Source: RGIG4097 sp964367645 (GTDB lineage Bacteria > Bacillota > Clostridia > Christensenellales > CAG-917). Taken from it: a DNA stretch of 19,599 bases. A program made the position numbers and the translations under genes. Below the pieces are notes generated by a model, which was given only the letters and a program-made list of their open reading frames with translations, had not been told where the DNA came from and did no database searches. Positions within the stretch are counted from its first letter, which is position 1. Each line of letters begins with the position of its first letter. Location of the stretch: contig CAYIYN010000020.1 in NCBI GenBank assembly GCA_964367645.1, forward strand, positions 1-19,599, given 5' to 3'. Positions 1 to 7,807 of the stretch are shown here, piece by piece.

Positions 1-275
1 GCAAATGATTGATTCGACAAAAGAGCGTGGTGCGAGTCCTTTTATAAAATCCATATTAAACAAAATTAAACAAAATTTGCGGATTTTGTCTGATAAAAAA
101 GCACTGCGCGCTTTTTTACGCGCGCATTGCTTGTTAATGTACTTAAGGTACGCAGCAACAGTTTTCACTTTGCCTATACGATATTTTGTTGTTCCAATCT
201 GCAATTATTGATTTGGGCAGCCGCTCTTTTCGTATGTTGCCCAATCATTCAAAGTTTTGCCAACCGACGAGCCTC
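1..275. other. Left-edge non-coding stretch
   Basis: I see no credible gene here. The longest plus-strand open frame begins at base 5, has no Shine-Dalgarno sequence and runs straight through the strong hairpin at 101-130. Bases 131-275 are the likely 3' untranslated region of the minus-strand gene ending at 276. The first 94 bases are AT-rich and show nothing I can name. Confidence 0.5.
95..130 (-). terminator. Intrinsic terminator of the minus-strand gene
   Basis: An 11-bp stem (101-111 with 120-130, one mismatch, mostly GC) encloses an 8-nt loop. Read on the minus strand it is followed directly by six T residues (95-100), the form of a Rho-independent terminator. It lies about 145 bases beyond the stop codon of the 276-908 gene and probably ends that transcript. 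It could instead serve a gene outside the window. Confidence 0.7.
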
Positions 276-908
276 CTATCTGGGGAACAGCGGCAAATCG
301 AACACTCCTTGGCAAACTTCTTGTGAATAAGGTGTACAAGGCGGAATTTTGCAGTATCCGTAGGAAGGAATGAGCAAATCGACATCGGCTTCGACTTTGA
401 GCACTATTGTTACGCACGCAGTAATTGAGAAAGTGCTTCCCCTTAAAAACGTTCCGTTTGGTGCAGTTAAATTTGCTACGGCGGCAAGTTCCACGGGGAA
501 TACGCTTCCCGTAGGCACGCACATCACAACGTCCAATTCCACCGATACGCTGCCCGTTCCGTAACCTGCCACGCCGTTTGCGTCCGTGTAATTGATTTGT
601 ACGGGTATGCTGACCGTTGCTTGCACTCTTGACAGGCTGTGGCCATCGGGTATGGGTGTGACGGTAAGTGCAGTGATTGTGCCTTTGCTTGACGTGGACG
701 TGCCGCTGACAAAAGTGAGCGGCGGAGTAGGGTTTGGCGGCGTCAAGTCGGTTAGGGTGACGGACGTGTTCTCAAGCGATTGTTGTGACATACACGCGTC
801 GAAAACCTTTTTCACTTGAACGCAAACTTTTTCGCAAAGGCCGTTGATTGGGTTGCCGCTGATGTTCCCGGGGCATCTGTCGGCGCTATTATTGTTCAAA
901 AAAGACAT
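276..908 (-). CDS. Cysteine-containing hypothetical protein, 210 aa
   Basis: I do not recognise the function. The start is well supported: a strong Shine-Dalgarno (AAGGAGGTC, minus strand, 923-915) sits six bases before the ATG. The N-terminal part holds the cysteine motif CEKVCVQVKKVFDAC (about residues 25-39). The middle is a Thr/Val/Pro-rich stretch likely to be beta-structured. The C-terminal part carries a second cysteine group (CKIPPC, then VCQG). No signal peptide or membrane segment is visible. From memory, clostridial proteins of unknown function share the CEKVC-QVKKV-DAC style, but I cannot name a family. The gene diverges from mraZ, stands alone with its own terminator, and has a SigK/SigE-like promoter. 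A spore-envelope or other sporulation protein is therefore a reasonable inference, not a demonstrated role. Confidence 0.75.
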   Translation of the reverse strand: MSFLNNNSADRCPGNISGNPINGLCEKVCVQVKKVFDACMSQQSLENTSVTLTDLTPPNPTPPLTFVSGTSTSSKGTITALTVTPIPDGHSLSRVQATVSIPVQINYTDANGVAGYGTGSVSVELDVVMCVPTGSVFPVELAAVANLTAPNGTFLRGSTFSITACVTIVLKVEADVDLLIPSYGYCKIPPCTPYSQEVCQGVFDLPLFPR

Positions 909-938
909 CTTTTTGACCTCCTTATATGTGTCCGTGAC

Positions 939-966
939 ACTATATGCGTAGTTTTTTCAGATTGTG
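939..966 (-). promoter_or_regulatory. Putative SigK/SigE-type promoter of the 276-908 gene
   Basis: On the minus strand CATATAGT (946-939) matches the mother-cell -10 pattern CATAnnnT. An AC dinucleotide lies 17 bases upstream within CACA (966-963), as in the SigK pattern AC-N16/17-CATA. Predicted transcription would begin near 932, leaving a leader of about 24 bases that includes the strong Shine-Dalgarno. The last base of the extended SigK -10 (A) is not matched. Confidence 0.45.
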
Positions 967-1118
967 AAAAGACGCCCACCTTGCACTCTATAGGGCAAAA
1001 TCCGAGTGCATTTTAGTCTTTCGGCTTTTATTCAAGCGAAACATTTGCAAACTGCATATAGTTAACAAGTAAATCGAAAAAAACTAAAAAATGTACTAAA
1101 AATTGTATAAAAAAGGGG

Positions 1119-1147
1119 TTGACAGTGGGCAAAATATATTGTAGACT
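1119..1147 (+). promoter_or_regulatory. SigA-type promoter of mraZ/dcw operon
   Basis: A perfect TTGACA (1119-1124) is followed after 17 bases by TAGACT (1142-1147, four of six matches to TATAAT), with an A/T-rich stretch upstream. A GTGGG word (1125-1129) lies directly after the -35. MraZ is known to bind repeated TGGG-containing words in its own promoter in E. coli. Only one clear copy is visible here, so autoregulation is possible but not shown. Confidence 0.7.
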
Positions 1148-1176
1148 ACAGGTGATGCTATAAAAAGAGGATACTT

Positions 1177-1638
1177 ATGCTCAAATACATGCTCGGAAAT
1201 GTTCGTCATCAGCTTGACGAAAAGAACAGAATGAGGATACCCGCCAAGTACCGCGAGGCACTGGGCGACCCTTGTTATATTGTTCAGGGCAGAAAAGTAG
1301 GCGACAAAATGAGTTGCTTTTACGTCATTCCTCACGAAAGATTTGCCTCTCTTATCGAAAAGGTGGACACGGACAAATTTTACGGCGGCGATGACGCGAT
1401 AGATACCGCAACGGCATTGCTCGGCAGCGGTGACGAACTAAATGAAGATCCGCAGGGCAGAGTCAAACTCAACAAAGAAATCTGCGATGCCGCGGGTATC
1501 ACAAAAGATATCGTCTTTGTGGGCAAAGGAACTTACGTTGAAATTTGGGCGGCAGAAGTTTGGGACAAACGCTTCAGCGTTCTCAATCCCGACAATCTCG
1601 ACAAGATGCTTGAGCAACTTAAAAAGCACGGAGTATAA
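1177..1638 (+). CDS. mraZ: Transcriptional regulator MraZ
   Basis: MraZ is a ring-forming DNA-binding protein of the AbrB/SpoVT-like fold that opens most dcw clusters and represses its own operon in the species studied. The 153-residue product shows both tandem half-domains, each with the family D-x-x-x-R signature: D14-EKN-R18 and D91-PQG-R95. It is slightly longer than the usual 140-150 residues. The ATG at 1177 was chosen because AAAAGAGG (1163-1170) lies six bases before it. An internal ATG at 1189 is too far from that site. rsmH begins one base after the stop codon, so the two genes are co-transcribed and probably translationally coupled. Confidence 0.97.
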   Translation: MLKYMLGNVRHQLDEKNRMRIPAKYREALGDPCYIVQGRKVGDKMSCFYVIPHERFASLIEKVDTDKFYGGDDAIDTATALLGSGDELNEDPQGRVKLNKEICDAAGITKDIVFVGKGTYVEIWAAEVWDKRFSVLNPDNLDKMLEQLKKHGV

Positions 1639-1639
1639 G

Positions 1640-2575
1640 ATGGAATTCAAGCACACGCCAGTTTTGCTTGACGAGTGCCTCAACGGGCTGAATATTAAGC
1701 CGGACGGCATCTATATGGACGGCACGCTGGGAGGCGGCGGACACTCGCTTGAAATCGTAAAAAGACTTAATGAAGGCGGACGGCTGATAGCGTTTGACCG
1801 TGACGAGGAGGCAATCCTTGCAGCGGGGGAGAGGCTGAGAGCCTACCGCGAAAAGATAACTTATATAAAAGACGACTTCAAAAACGCGCCGCAGGTTCTG
1901 GGCGAATTGGGAATAAAGGGATTGGACGGAGTTTTGCTTGATTTGGGAGTTAGTTCCTATCAACTGGACAACGCGGAAAGAGGCTTCAGCTATATAAAGG
2001 ACGCGCCGCTCGACATGAGAATGGACCGCAGCCAATATTTGACGGCATTCAACGTTGTAAATGAATACAGCGTGGCGCAACTGACTCAAATCCTAAGTGA
2101 TTACGGCGAAGAAAAACTTGCAAAACGCATAGCGGAAAGGATAGCCCAAAAGAGAGAAAAACAGACGATTTCCACAACGACGCAACTGGCAAAAATTGTG
2201 GAAGAGAGTTATCCGGCGGCGACAAGATGGAAATTCGGACATCCTGCAAAACGCACGTTTCAGGCAATTAGAATTCAGGTTAACGGAGAACTCAGTGAAC
2301 TTGAAGAAGCGGTTACGGCACTTGCGAGAAAACTAAAAATCGGCGGCAGAATGGCGGTTATAACCTTCCATTCATTAGAGGACAGGATAGTAAAAAACGC
2401 TTTCAAACAACTTTCACTTGAATGCACTTGTCCGCCGGACTTCCCCGTGTGCGTATGCGGTAAAGTCAAAGAAGTAAAACTTATAACAAAAAAACCTATT
2501 ATACCTTGCGAGCGTGAAACCGTTGAAAACTCACGAGCGGAAAGCGCAAAACTGAGAATTGTGGAAAGAGTGTAA
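1640..2575 (+). CDS. rsmH: 16S rRNA (cytosine1402-N4)-methyltransferase RsmH
   Basis: RsmH (MraW) uses S-adenosylmethionine to methylate N4 of C1402 in 16S rRNA at the ribosomal P site. The 311-residue protein has the start HTPVLLDE, the SAM-binding loop DGTLGGGGHS, then LLDLGVSSYQLD, RGFSY and DMRMD, and the late family blocks FQAIRIQVNGEL and FHSLEDR. These and the length are typical of the family. The ATG at 1640 gives the canonical N-terminus. GGAG at 1630-1633 lies inside the mraZ 3' end and serves as its ribosome binding site. An upstream in-frame ATG at 1442 would add a non-homologous extension lying entirely over mraZ. The next gene follows after 20 bases. Confidence 0.97.
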   Translation: MEFKHTPVLLDECLNGLNIKPDGIYMDGTLGGGGHSLEIVKRLNEGGRLIAFDRDEEAILAAGERLRAYREKITYIKDDFKNAPQVLGELGIKGLDGVLLDLGVSSYQLDNAERGFSYIKDAPLDMRMDRSQYLTAFNVVNEYSVAQLTQILSDYGEEKLAKRIAERIAQKREKQTISTTTQLAKIVEESYPAATRWKFGHPAKRTFQAIRIQVNGELSELEEAVTALARKLKIGGRMAVITFHSLEDRIVKNAFKQLSLECTCPPDFPVCVCGKVKEVKLITKKPIIPCERETVENSRAESAKLRIVERV

Positions 2576-2595
2576 AAAAGAGGGAGGGCAAGATT

Positions 2596-3435
2596 ATGGC
2601 GATAACATTAGATGAATTACTTGGTAGAAATACGAGAACCGCTAACGATGAAACAATCGAGCGTTTTCCTTCTTATGAGGATTTTTCTTCACACACACGC
2701 AACCAAGAACCTTCCTATGACCAACAGGAAAGACAAAATTTTACCGTGCGTCAATACTCGGCGCCCCGCAATCCCGAACAGGAGAGAGAATATGCCGCAT
2801 CGCGCCCTTACGTCGCGCCGCGCAGCAATGAATATCAAGCAGGCTCCTATGATTTTTACGACGTTGTTCAAAACCGTCGCACTGCTAGGGTTGCAGAACC
2901 AATAGCGCAAAATGCAGAACAGGATTATGGTTATGCGAATTATCAAGCATACGCAAATCCTGCTTATCAAACAGCGGAACGCCGTCAAAATCTTTATGAA
3001 TTTACGCGCAACGACCATGACAGACTGAGCGACGACGAACTTTATGAAAAACTCTCGTCCACCTCCGCACCGTCACAGACGGCATTTGCGCCCAGAGCCG
3101 CCGCTCCCGTTCAAAGAGCCGCCGCTCCTATGCAAAGAGCAAATTCATCTGTCGAGCGCACAAGCGAATTTTCGGCAGTAAGACCCTCATATAAAAGCCA
3201 AAGCGCCAAAAAATCAAGGCTCAACACCAAAGGCAAAATTTTGCTGGCGGTATACGTGGCAGTGATTGTGTTGGTGGCGGTGTTGGTGATTATCAATGCG
3301 CGCGACATCAACAAAGGCGACGCGGTTACACCCACATCATCGGTTGGGGCGTACGCATCAGCGGCGATTGAAAGTAATAGCACCGAAATCGGCGTCATAC
3401 AATACGGTTATGACGCGGGTTACAATATCAGATAA
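2596..3435 (+). CDS. FtsL-position single-pass membrane protein, atypical
   Basis: The gene sits between rsmH and the class B PBP, where ftsL normally lies. It starts after a strong AGGGAGGG. The 279-residue product has a long N-terminal part (about 1-210) rich in Gln, Tyr, Arg, Ala and Ser, likely disordered, with a short repeat RAAAPVQ/RAAAPMQ near 168-180. Basic residues precede one membrane segment (about 214-234), and an external tail of about 45 residues follows. FtsL and its relatives are short proteins with an external leucine-zipper-like coiled coil that recruits the FtsB/DivIC and DivIB/FtsQ partners. No heptad pattern is visible in this tail. By position and topology it is an FtsL candidate; by sequence I cannot confirm it. 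Its last 26 bases overlap the next gene. Confidence 0.7.
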   Translation: MAITLDELLGRNTRTANDETIERFPSYEDFSSHTRNQEPSYDQQERQNFTVRQYSAPRNPEQEREYAASRPYVAPRSNEYQAGSYDFYDVVQNRRTARVAEPIAQNAEQDYGYANYQAYANPAYQTAERRQNLYEFTRNDHDRLSDDELYEKLSSTSAPSQTAFAPRAAAPVQRAAAPMQRANSSVERTSEFSAVRPSYKSQSAKKSRLNTKGKILLAVYVAVIVLVAVLVIINARDINKGDAVTPTSSVGAYASAAIESNSTEIGVIQYGYDAGYNIR

Positions 3436-5203
3436 ACCAAAAACCTTTTTTCATAATCCGAAGAAAAGACTGTCGGCTATTTTAATAGCGACGGTCTTTT
3501 TGTTTGTTGCGGTATTTTGTAAACTTGCATTCGTAATGGCTGTGCAAGGCAAAGAGTTGCAAACAAAGGCACTTTCTCAATGGCTGCGCGACGTGCCCGT
3601 CGATGCGCCGCGCGGTGATATAAAGGACAAAAACGGCGAAATTTTGGCGTCAACCGCCACGCGATATACCTTGTACGTCCGTCCAAATTCCGTGTCGGAC
3701 AGACGTAAAACGGCAAATCTCATATCGGGCGTTTTGGGATACGACGAAGAGGAAATCTATACAAAAATAGGTAAAACCGCATCGGAAATCACGGTGGCAA
3801 GAGGAGTTACCAAAGAGCAACTCAGCGCGATATACGCCACGAATCCCGACGGTATTTATTATTCCGAAGAAAACTACCGTTATTATCCATACGGCGATTT
3901 TATGACGCAAGTGCTTGGATTTACAGGCTTTGACGGCAACGGTCAGACGGGTATAGAGGCTTATTATGACAAATATTTGACGGGAATCGACGGCGCGATT
4001 TTCACTGAAACCGACCTTGTCGGGCGAGAACTTGCCAAAGGAAACGACTATTATTCACCTGCGATATCAGGGCTTAACGTGGTGACGACCATAGACGTCA
4101 AAATCCAACTTTTAGCGGCAGCAGCCATACAAAAAGCGGTTGCTGTATATAATCCGAAAGCAGCGGCTTGCGTTGTGATGAATTATAAAACGGGAGAAAT
4201 CGCCGCGCTTTCCGAATACCCTTCGTTTGACCTCAACAACGTGCCTCGCGATGATCTTCAATCGCTGTTTTCCTGCTCGAAAAGCACGCTTGTTTCAACG
4301 GTGTTTGAACCCGGCTCGACTTTCAAAATTGTTACGGCGGCATCGGCGTTGGATTGCGGTGCGATGACTGTCGATAGGCGGTTTTATTGTGCAGGCTCCA
4401 GAATTGTGGACGGCAAAAAAATACGTTGTTGGAAAACTAAAGGTCACGGCTCAATTGATTTTGGTACAGGAGTTGAACAAAGTTGCAACTGCGTTTTTAT
4501 GGACAGTGCATTATCACTTGGCACAGACAGATTTTACGGTTATCTGAAAAAATTTGGTTTTACAAATAAATCGGGAGTTGATTTAACCGGCGAAACTTCG
4601 GGCATACTCATATCGCAAAAGGCAGTAAAAACGGTGGACTTGGCGCGTATCGGATTTGGTCAAGCCGTTGCCGTAACACCCATCGGACTTTTGACGGCGT
4701 CAAGTGCGGTTATCAATGGCGGCATAAAAGTGACACCGCATTTGCTTAACTATATTGAGGACAGTTACACCGGCAAAAGGGTATATTCGGAATATCCTCA
4801 GTCAACAGAGAGGATAATAAGCGAAAAAACGTCGGCGACTATGAGAGATCTTTTGACGCGAGTGGTAACGGACGGCAGCGGAAAAGGCGCGGCGGTCAAC
4901 GGATACAACTTGGCGGGAAAAACCGGCACTGCGCAAAAATATGCAAACGGAGCGGTTGCGCAGGGCAAATACATTTCCTCTTTTTTGGGATTTTCTTTGG
5001 AAGAGGAAGCACCCTACGGAATACTTTTGATGGTTGATGAACCGCAAGGCTATATATATTACGGCTCGTTGGTTGCCGCTCCGCTTGTGGGCGATATATT
5101 CAGAGGTATATTCTCATATCTGAACGTTGCACCCGATTTAAACGCAAAAGATATAGAAAAGACGTTTGACCCCGAAAACATCGAAGAATACGCCGTCATT
5201 TAA
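3410..5203 (+). CDS. ftsI: Class B penicillin-binding protein (FtsI/SpoVD type)
   Basis: This is a septal peptidoglycan transpeptidase that cross-links glycan strands together with the FtsW polymerase. The 597-residue product has a short cytoplasmic start and one membrane anchor (about 21-43). The dimerisation-domain motif APRGDIKDKNGEILAS follows. The transpeptidase domain has all three active-site motifs: S303-TFK, S358-CN and K504-TGT. It ends about 90 residues after KTGT and carries no PASTA domain. The ATG at 3410 puts the basic segment and membrane helix right at the N-terminus. It overlaps the upstream gene by 26 bases and lacks a clear Shine-Dalgarno, which suggests coupling. An upstream in-frame start at 3296 would add an Arg/His-rich segment read out of frame from the preceding gene. 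Whether it acts in division, sporulation (SpoVD) or both cannot be read from the sequence. Confidence 0.93.
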   Translation: MTRVTISDKPKTFFHNPKKRLSAILIATVFLFVAVFCKLAFVMAVQGKELQTKALSQWLRDVPVDAPRGDIKDKNGEILASTATRYTLYVRPNSVSDRRKTANLISGVLGYDEEEIYTKIGKTASEITVARGVTKEQLSAIYATNPDGIYYSEENYRYYPYGDFMTQVLGFTGFDGNGQTGIEAYYDKYLTGIDGAIFTETDLVGRELAKGNDYYSPAISGLNVVTTIDVKIQLLAAAAIQKAVAVYNPKAAACVVMNYKTGEIAALSEYPSFDLNNVPRDDLQSLFSCSKSTLVSTVFEPGSTFKIVTAASALDCGAMTVDRRFYCAGSRIVDGKKIRCWKTKGHGSIDFGTGVEQSCNCVFMDSALSLGTDRFYGYLKKFGFTNKSGVDLTGETSGILISQKAVKTVDLARIGFGQAVAVTPIGLLTASSAVINGGIKVTPHLLNYIEDSYTGKRVYSEYPQSTERIISEKTSATMRDLLTRVVTDGSGKGAAVNGYNLAGKTGTAQKYANGAVAQGKYISSFLGFSLEEEAPYGILLMVDEPQGYIYYGSLVAAPLVGDIFRGIFSYLNVAPDLNAKDIEKTFDPENIEEYAVI

Positions 5204-5322
5204 GAATGAATATCGCAAAGATAATTACATACGAATCAATAATGCCGCACCGCTAATCGGCAGTGCAATTTCAGTTGAATTTTGGCTTTTATCTTCCGTT
5301 CCTGTCTAGTTTCGCCTAGCCG

Positions 5323-5359
5323 TTGATTTTGACGAATACACTTATTAAAATAAGTGTAT
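5323..5359 (+). promoter_or_regulatory. Putative murE promoter overlapped by a perfect palindrome
   Basis: TTGATT (5323-5328) and TAAAAT (5346-5351) are separated by 17 bases and form a plausible SigA promoter. A perfect 10-bp inverted repeat, ATACACTTAT / ATAAGTGTAT with a 4-base TAAA centre, occupies 5336-5359 and covers the -10. No T-run follows, so it is not a terminator. It looks more like an operator or an RNA hairpin just upstream of the murE Shine-Dalgarno (CGGAGGG, 5367-5373). The rest of the 175-base intergenic stretch shows no gene. Confidence 0.5.
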
Positions 5360-5378
5360 CAACATTCGGAGGGCAGTT

Positions 5379-6812
5379 ATGACTCTTTATAAACTACTCG
5401 AAGGGATAAACGTTTTGGGCGGAAATTTCGACCGTCAAAAAGATGTAAAAAACATAAGAATTAACTCCAATGAAGTCACCGAAGGCGACATGTTTATCTG
5501 TATGAAAGGCAGCCGCGACGACGGCAACAATCACCTTGGTGAAATAAGTTGCGGTTTTGTTGCCGTGACTGAAGTGAAGCCGCAAAAAAATATCGAATAC
5601 GTTCTTGTCGACGATGCACGCGCCGCGTACGCAATCATATCGTCAAACTGGTTTTCGCACCCCGCAGAGGGTCTGAAATTTGTTGCGGTCGTGGGTACGG
5701 ACGGCAAAACGTCGACGGCACACTATATATCGTCTATGCTCGCGTACGCAGGTGTAAAAACTGGGCTTATCGGCACGGACGGTCACTATATTTTGGGCGA
5801 AAAAGTCAGTTGCAGCCTTACCACTCCCGACCCCTTTGAATTTAACGAACTGCTCTTCAAAATGAAAGTGAAAGGTGTTGAAGTAATAATAAGTGAAGTC
5901 AGCGCGCACGCAATATATCTGAACAAACTTTGCGGTACGCACGCGGATTACGCAGTTTTTACAAACGTCGGGCGCGACCACTTGGATTATTTCAAAGACG
6001 TCAAAATCTATGCGGAAACAAAATTGTCATATTTCCAGCCGAACAGGGTGAAAAAGGCAGTCGTAAACGTCGACGACACATACGGCAGAGAACTGATAAA
6101 AAGGCTCGACAAAAGCAAAACGCCTTATATAACTTACGGACTTAAAAACCCTGCGGACTGTTTCGCCGTGGACGTAATTGACGATTTGGACGGCGTAAAA
6201 TTTGTGGCAAATCTAAACGACGACCTTGTCGAAGTGCGCTCGAATTTATACGGAGAATTCAACGTCTACAATCTTCTTGCCGCGCTTTCGGTGTGCGAGG
6301 AGTTTAATGTTAAGGGCGAAATTTTGGCAACGGCGGTTCGGCGCGTCAGGAGCGTCAAAGGCAGATTCAGCGTTTTAAGGGCTGAAAAAGGCACGATTAT
6401 CATCGATTACGCACACACTCCCGAAGGGCTTAAAAATTTGCTTATTACCGCCAGACGCATCACAAAATCGAGGCTTATCGTTGTATTCGGCTGCGGCGGC
6501 GACCGTGACAGAGGCAAACGAAAAATCATGGCAGCGGTTGCGGAAAAATATGGAGATTACGTCGTCGCAACTTCGGACAACCCGCGTTATGAAAACCCCG
6601 AAAGCATAATAAAAGACATCGAAGAAGGCTTTCAGGGCGAAAATCACCGCTCTATCGTTGACCGCACCGAGGCAATAATTTTCGCTATCGGCGAAATGAT
6701 GGAAGGCGATACTTTGGTCATTGCCGGCAAGGGCGGCGAAGACTATTTGGAAGTAAGAGGAAAAAGACTGCCGTACAGTGATTTCGACGTTGCGAAAAGG
6801 TGGGGCAGATAA
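5379..6812 (+). CDS. murE: UDP-MurNAc-tripeptide synthetase MurE, meso-DAP type
   Basis: MurE is a cytoplasmic ATP-dependent ligase that adds the third stem amino acid to UDP-MurNAc-L-Ala-D-Glu. The 477-residue protein shows the ATP loop GTDGKTST (106-113), the lysine expected to be carbamylated in YAETK (K215), GCGGDRDRGKR (371-381) and the substrate-selecting motif DNPR (400-403). DNPR marks enzymes that add meso-diaminopimelate rather than lysine. The residues corresponding to the E. coli DAP-binding Gly464 and Glu468 are also present (G450, E454 in AGKGGEDY), but the usual histidine of GKGHE is glycine here. The common EVSSHA block reads EVSAHA. Its stop codon overlaps the mraY start by one base. 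murF, which normally follows, is missing. Confidence 0.96.
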   Translation: MTLYKLLEGINVLGGNFDRQKDVKNIRINSNEVTEGDMFICMKGSRDDGNNHLGEISCGFVAVTEVKPQKNIEYVLVDDARAAYAIISSNWFSHPAEGLKFVAVVGTDGKTSTAHYISSMLAYAGVKTGLIGTDGHYILGEKVSCSLTTPDPFEFNELLFKMKVKGVEVIISEVSAHAIYLNKLCGTHADYAVFTNVGRDHLDYFKDVKIYAETKLSYFQPNRVKKAVVNVDDTYGRELIKRLDKSKTPYITYGLKNPADCFAVDVIDDLDGVKFVANLNDDLVEVRSNLYGEFNVYNLLAALSVCEEFNVKGEILATAVRRVRSVKGRFSVLRAEKGTIIIDYAHTPEGLKNLLITARRITKSRLIVVFGCGGDRDRGKRKIMAAVAEKYGDYVVATSDNPRYENPESIIKDIEEGFQGENHRSIVDRTEAIIFAIGEMMEGDTLVIAGKGGEDYLEVRGKRLPYSDFDVAKRWGR

Positions 6813-7807
6813 TGAGCGGTGAAGTTAAACTTCTCCTGTATTTCATCGGTGCGGCGGCAATCTCCGTCGCATTCGCACCTTTCGCAATCTTCGTTTTGAA
6901 GCGTTTAAAAGCCGGTCAAAGTATTTTGGGTTACGTCACTCAGCACGAGGGCAAAAGCGGCACTCCGACAATGGGTGGACTTATTTTCTTGCTGCCAATT
7001 ATTGTCATTTTGCTCATCGAATTCACCTCCTTTTCTCTTGTCACGGCAAGTCTTACTTTCGGATTTGCGGTTCTCGGTTTTTTGGACGATTTTATCAAAA
7101 TCAAATTCAAGCGGAATTTGGGGCTTAAAGCCTATCAAAAGATTATCGGTCAGTTGGGACTTAGCGCCATTGCCGCCTATTTTGTGTATTCGTCGCCGTA
7201 TATAGGCACAGCCGTGCATATTCCGTTTGCTGCAGATTTGGATTTTTCTTGGGTAATAATCCCAATTGTTATGTTTCTGTTTATCGCATTGACAAATTCG
7301 GTAAATCTAACGGACGGACTGGACGGTCTTGCCGCTACGACTTCGGTAGGCTATTTTTTGACGCTTGCCGTCATAATGTATTTTTCATATGTCGAATACG
7401 AGCAAACCGACGCCGCATATTCAGAACAACTGTTTTCTTTGACGGCGGCGAGCGTTGCCGCTTGCGGTGGACTTTTAGGGTATTTGATTTTCAATTCTCC
7501 GCCTGCGAAAATCATGATGGGCGATACGGGTTCTTTGGGGCTGGGCGCGACGGCTTGTTGCGTTGCCGTATTTGCAAAACAACCGTTGTTTATACTCACT
7601 TCGGGCATAATGTTTGTATGGTCCAGCATATCTGTAATACTGCAAGTGCTTTCATTCAAAGCGACAAAAAAACGCGTGTTCAAAATGGCTCCGTTTCATC
7701 ACCATTTGGAGATGAGCGGTTGGTCTGAAACAAGAGTTGACGCGTTATACTTTTTTATCACAATGATAGGCGGCGCGTTGAGTTTGATTCTTGCGGGGGC
7801 GGTATGA
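6812..7807 (+). CDS. mraY: Phospho-MurNAc-pentapeptide translocase MraY
   Basis: MraY is the polytopic membrane enzyme that transfers phospho-MurNAc-pentapeptide to undecaprenyl phosphate, making lipid I. The 331-residue product has about ten hydrophobic segments and the family motifs KSGTPTMGG, the aspartate pair in LDDFIK (D92-D93), NLTDGLDGLA, GDTGSLGLG and the basic loop FKMAPFHHHLE. The ATG at 6812 was chosen because AAGGTGG (about 6797-6803) lies eight to nine bases upstream and the start overlaps the murE stop as TAATG. A GTG at 6800 would add four residues but has no ribosome binding site. The end overlaps murD by four bases. Confidence 0.96.
   Translation: MSGEVKLLLYFIGAAAISVAFAPFAIFVLKRLKAGQSILGYVTQHEGKSGTPTMGGLIFLLPIIVILLIEFTSFSLVTASLTFGFAVLGFLDDFIKIKFKRNLGLKAYQKIIGQLGLSAIAAYFVYSSPYIGTAVHIPFAADLDFSWVIIPIVMFLFIALTNSVNLTDGLDGLAATTSVGYFLTLAVIMYFSYVEYEQTDAAYSEQLFSLTAASVAACGGLLGYLIFNSPPAKIMMGDTGSLGLGATACCVAVFAKQPLFILTSGIMFVWSSISVILQVLSFKATKKRVFKMAPFHHHLEMSGWSETRVDALYFFITMIGGALSLILAGAV

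Noticed and set aside
5..211. Plus-strand open frame of 68 codons at the left edge
   Set aside because: It has no ribosome binding site and runs through a strong terminator hairpin of the opposite strand.
1442..1639. Longer start for rsmH
   Set aside because: It lies entirely over mraZ, adds a segment unlike any RsmH N-terminus, and the ATG at 1640 has a proper GGAG and the canonical start.
3296..3409. Longer start for the penicillin-binding protein
   Set aside because: The added Arg/His-rich residues come from the FtsL-position gene read in another frame and would displace the membrane anchor from the N-terminus.
6800..6811. GTG start for mraY four codons upstream
   Set aside because: No ribosome binding site fits it, while the ATG at 6812 has AAGGTGG and a TAATG overlap with murE.
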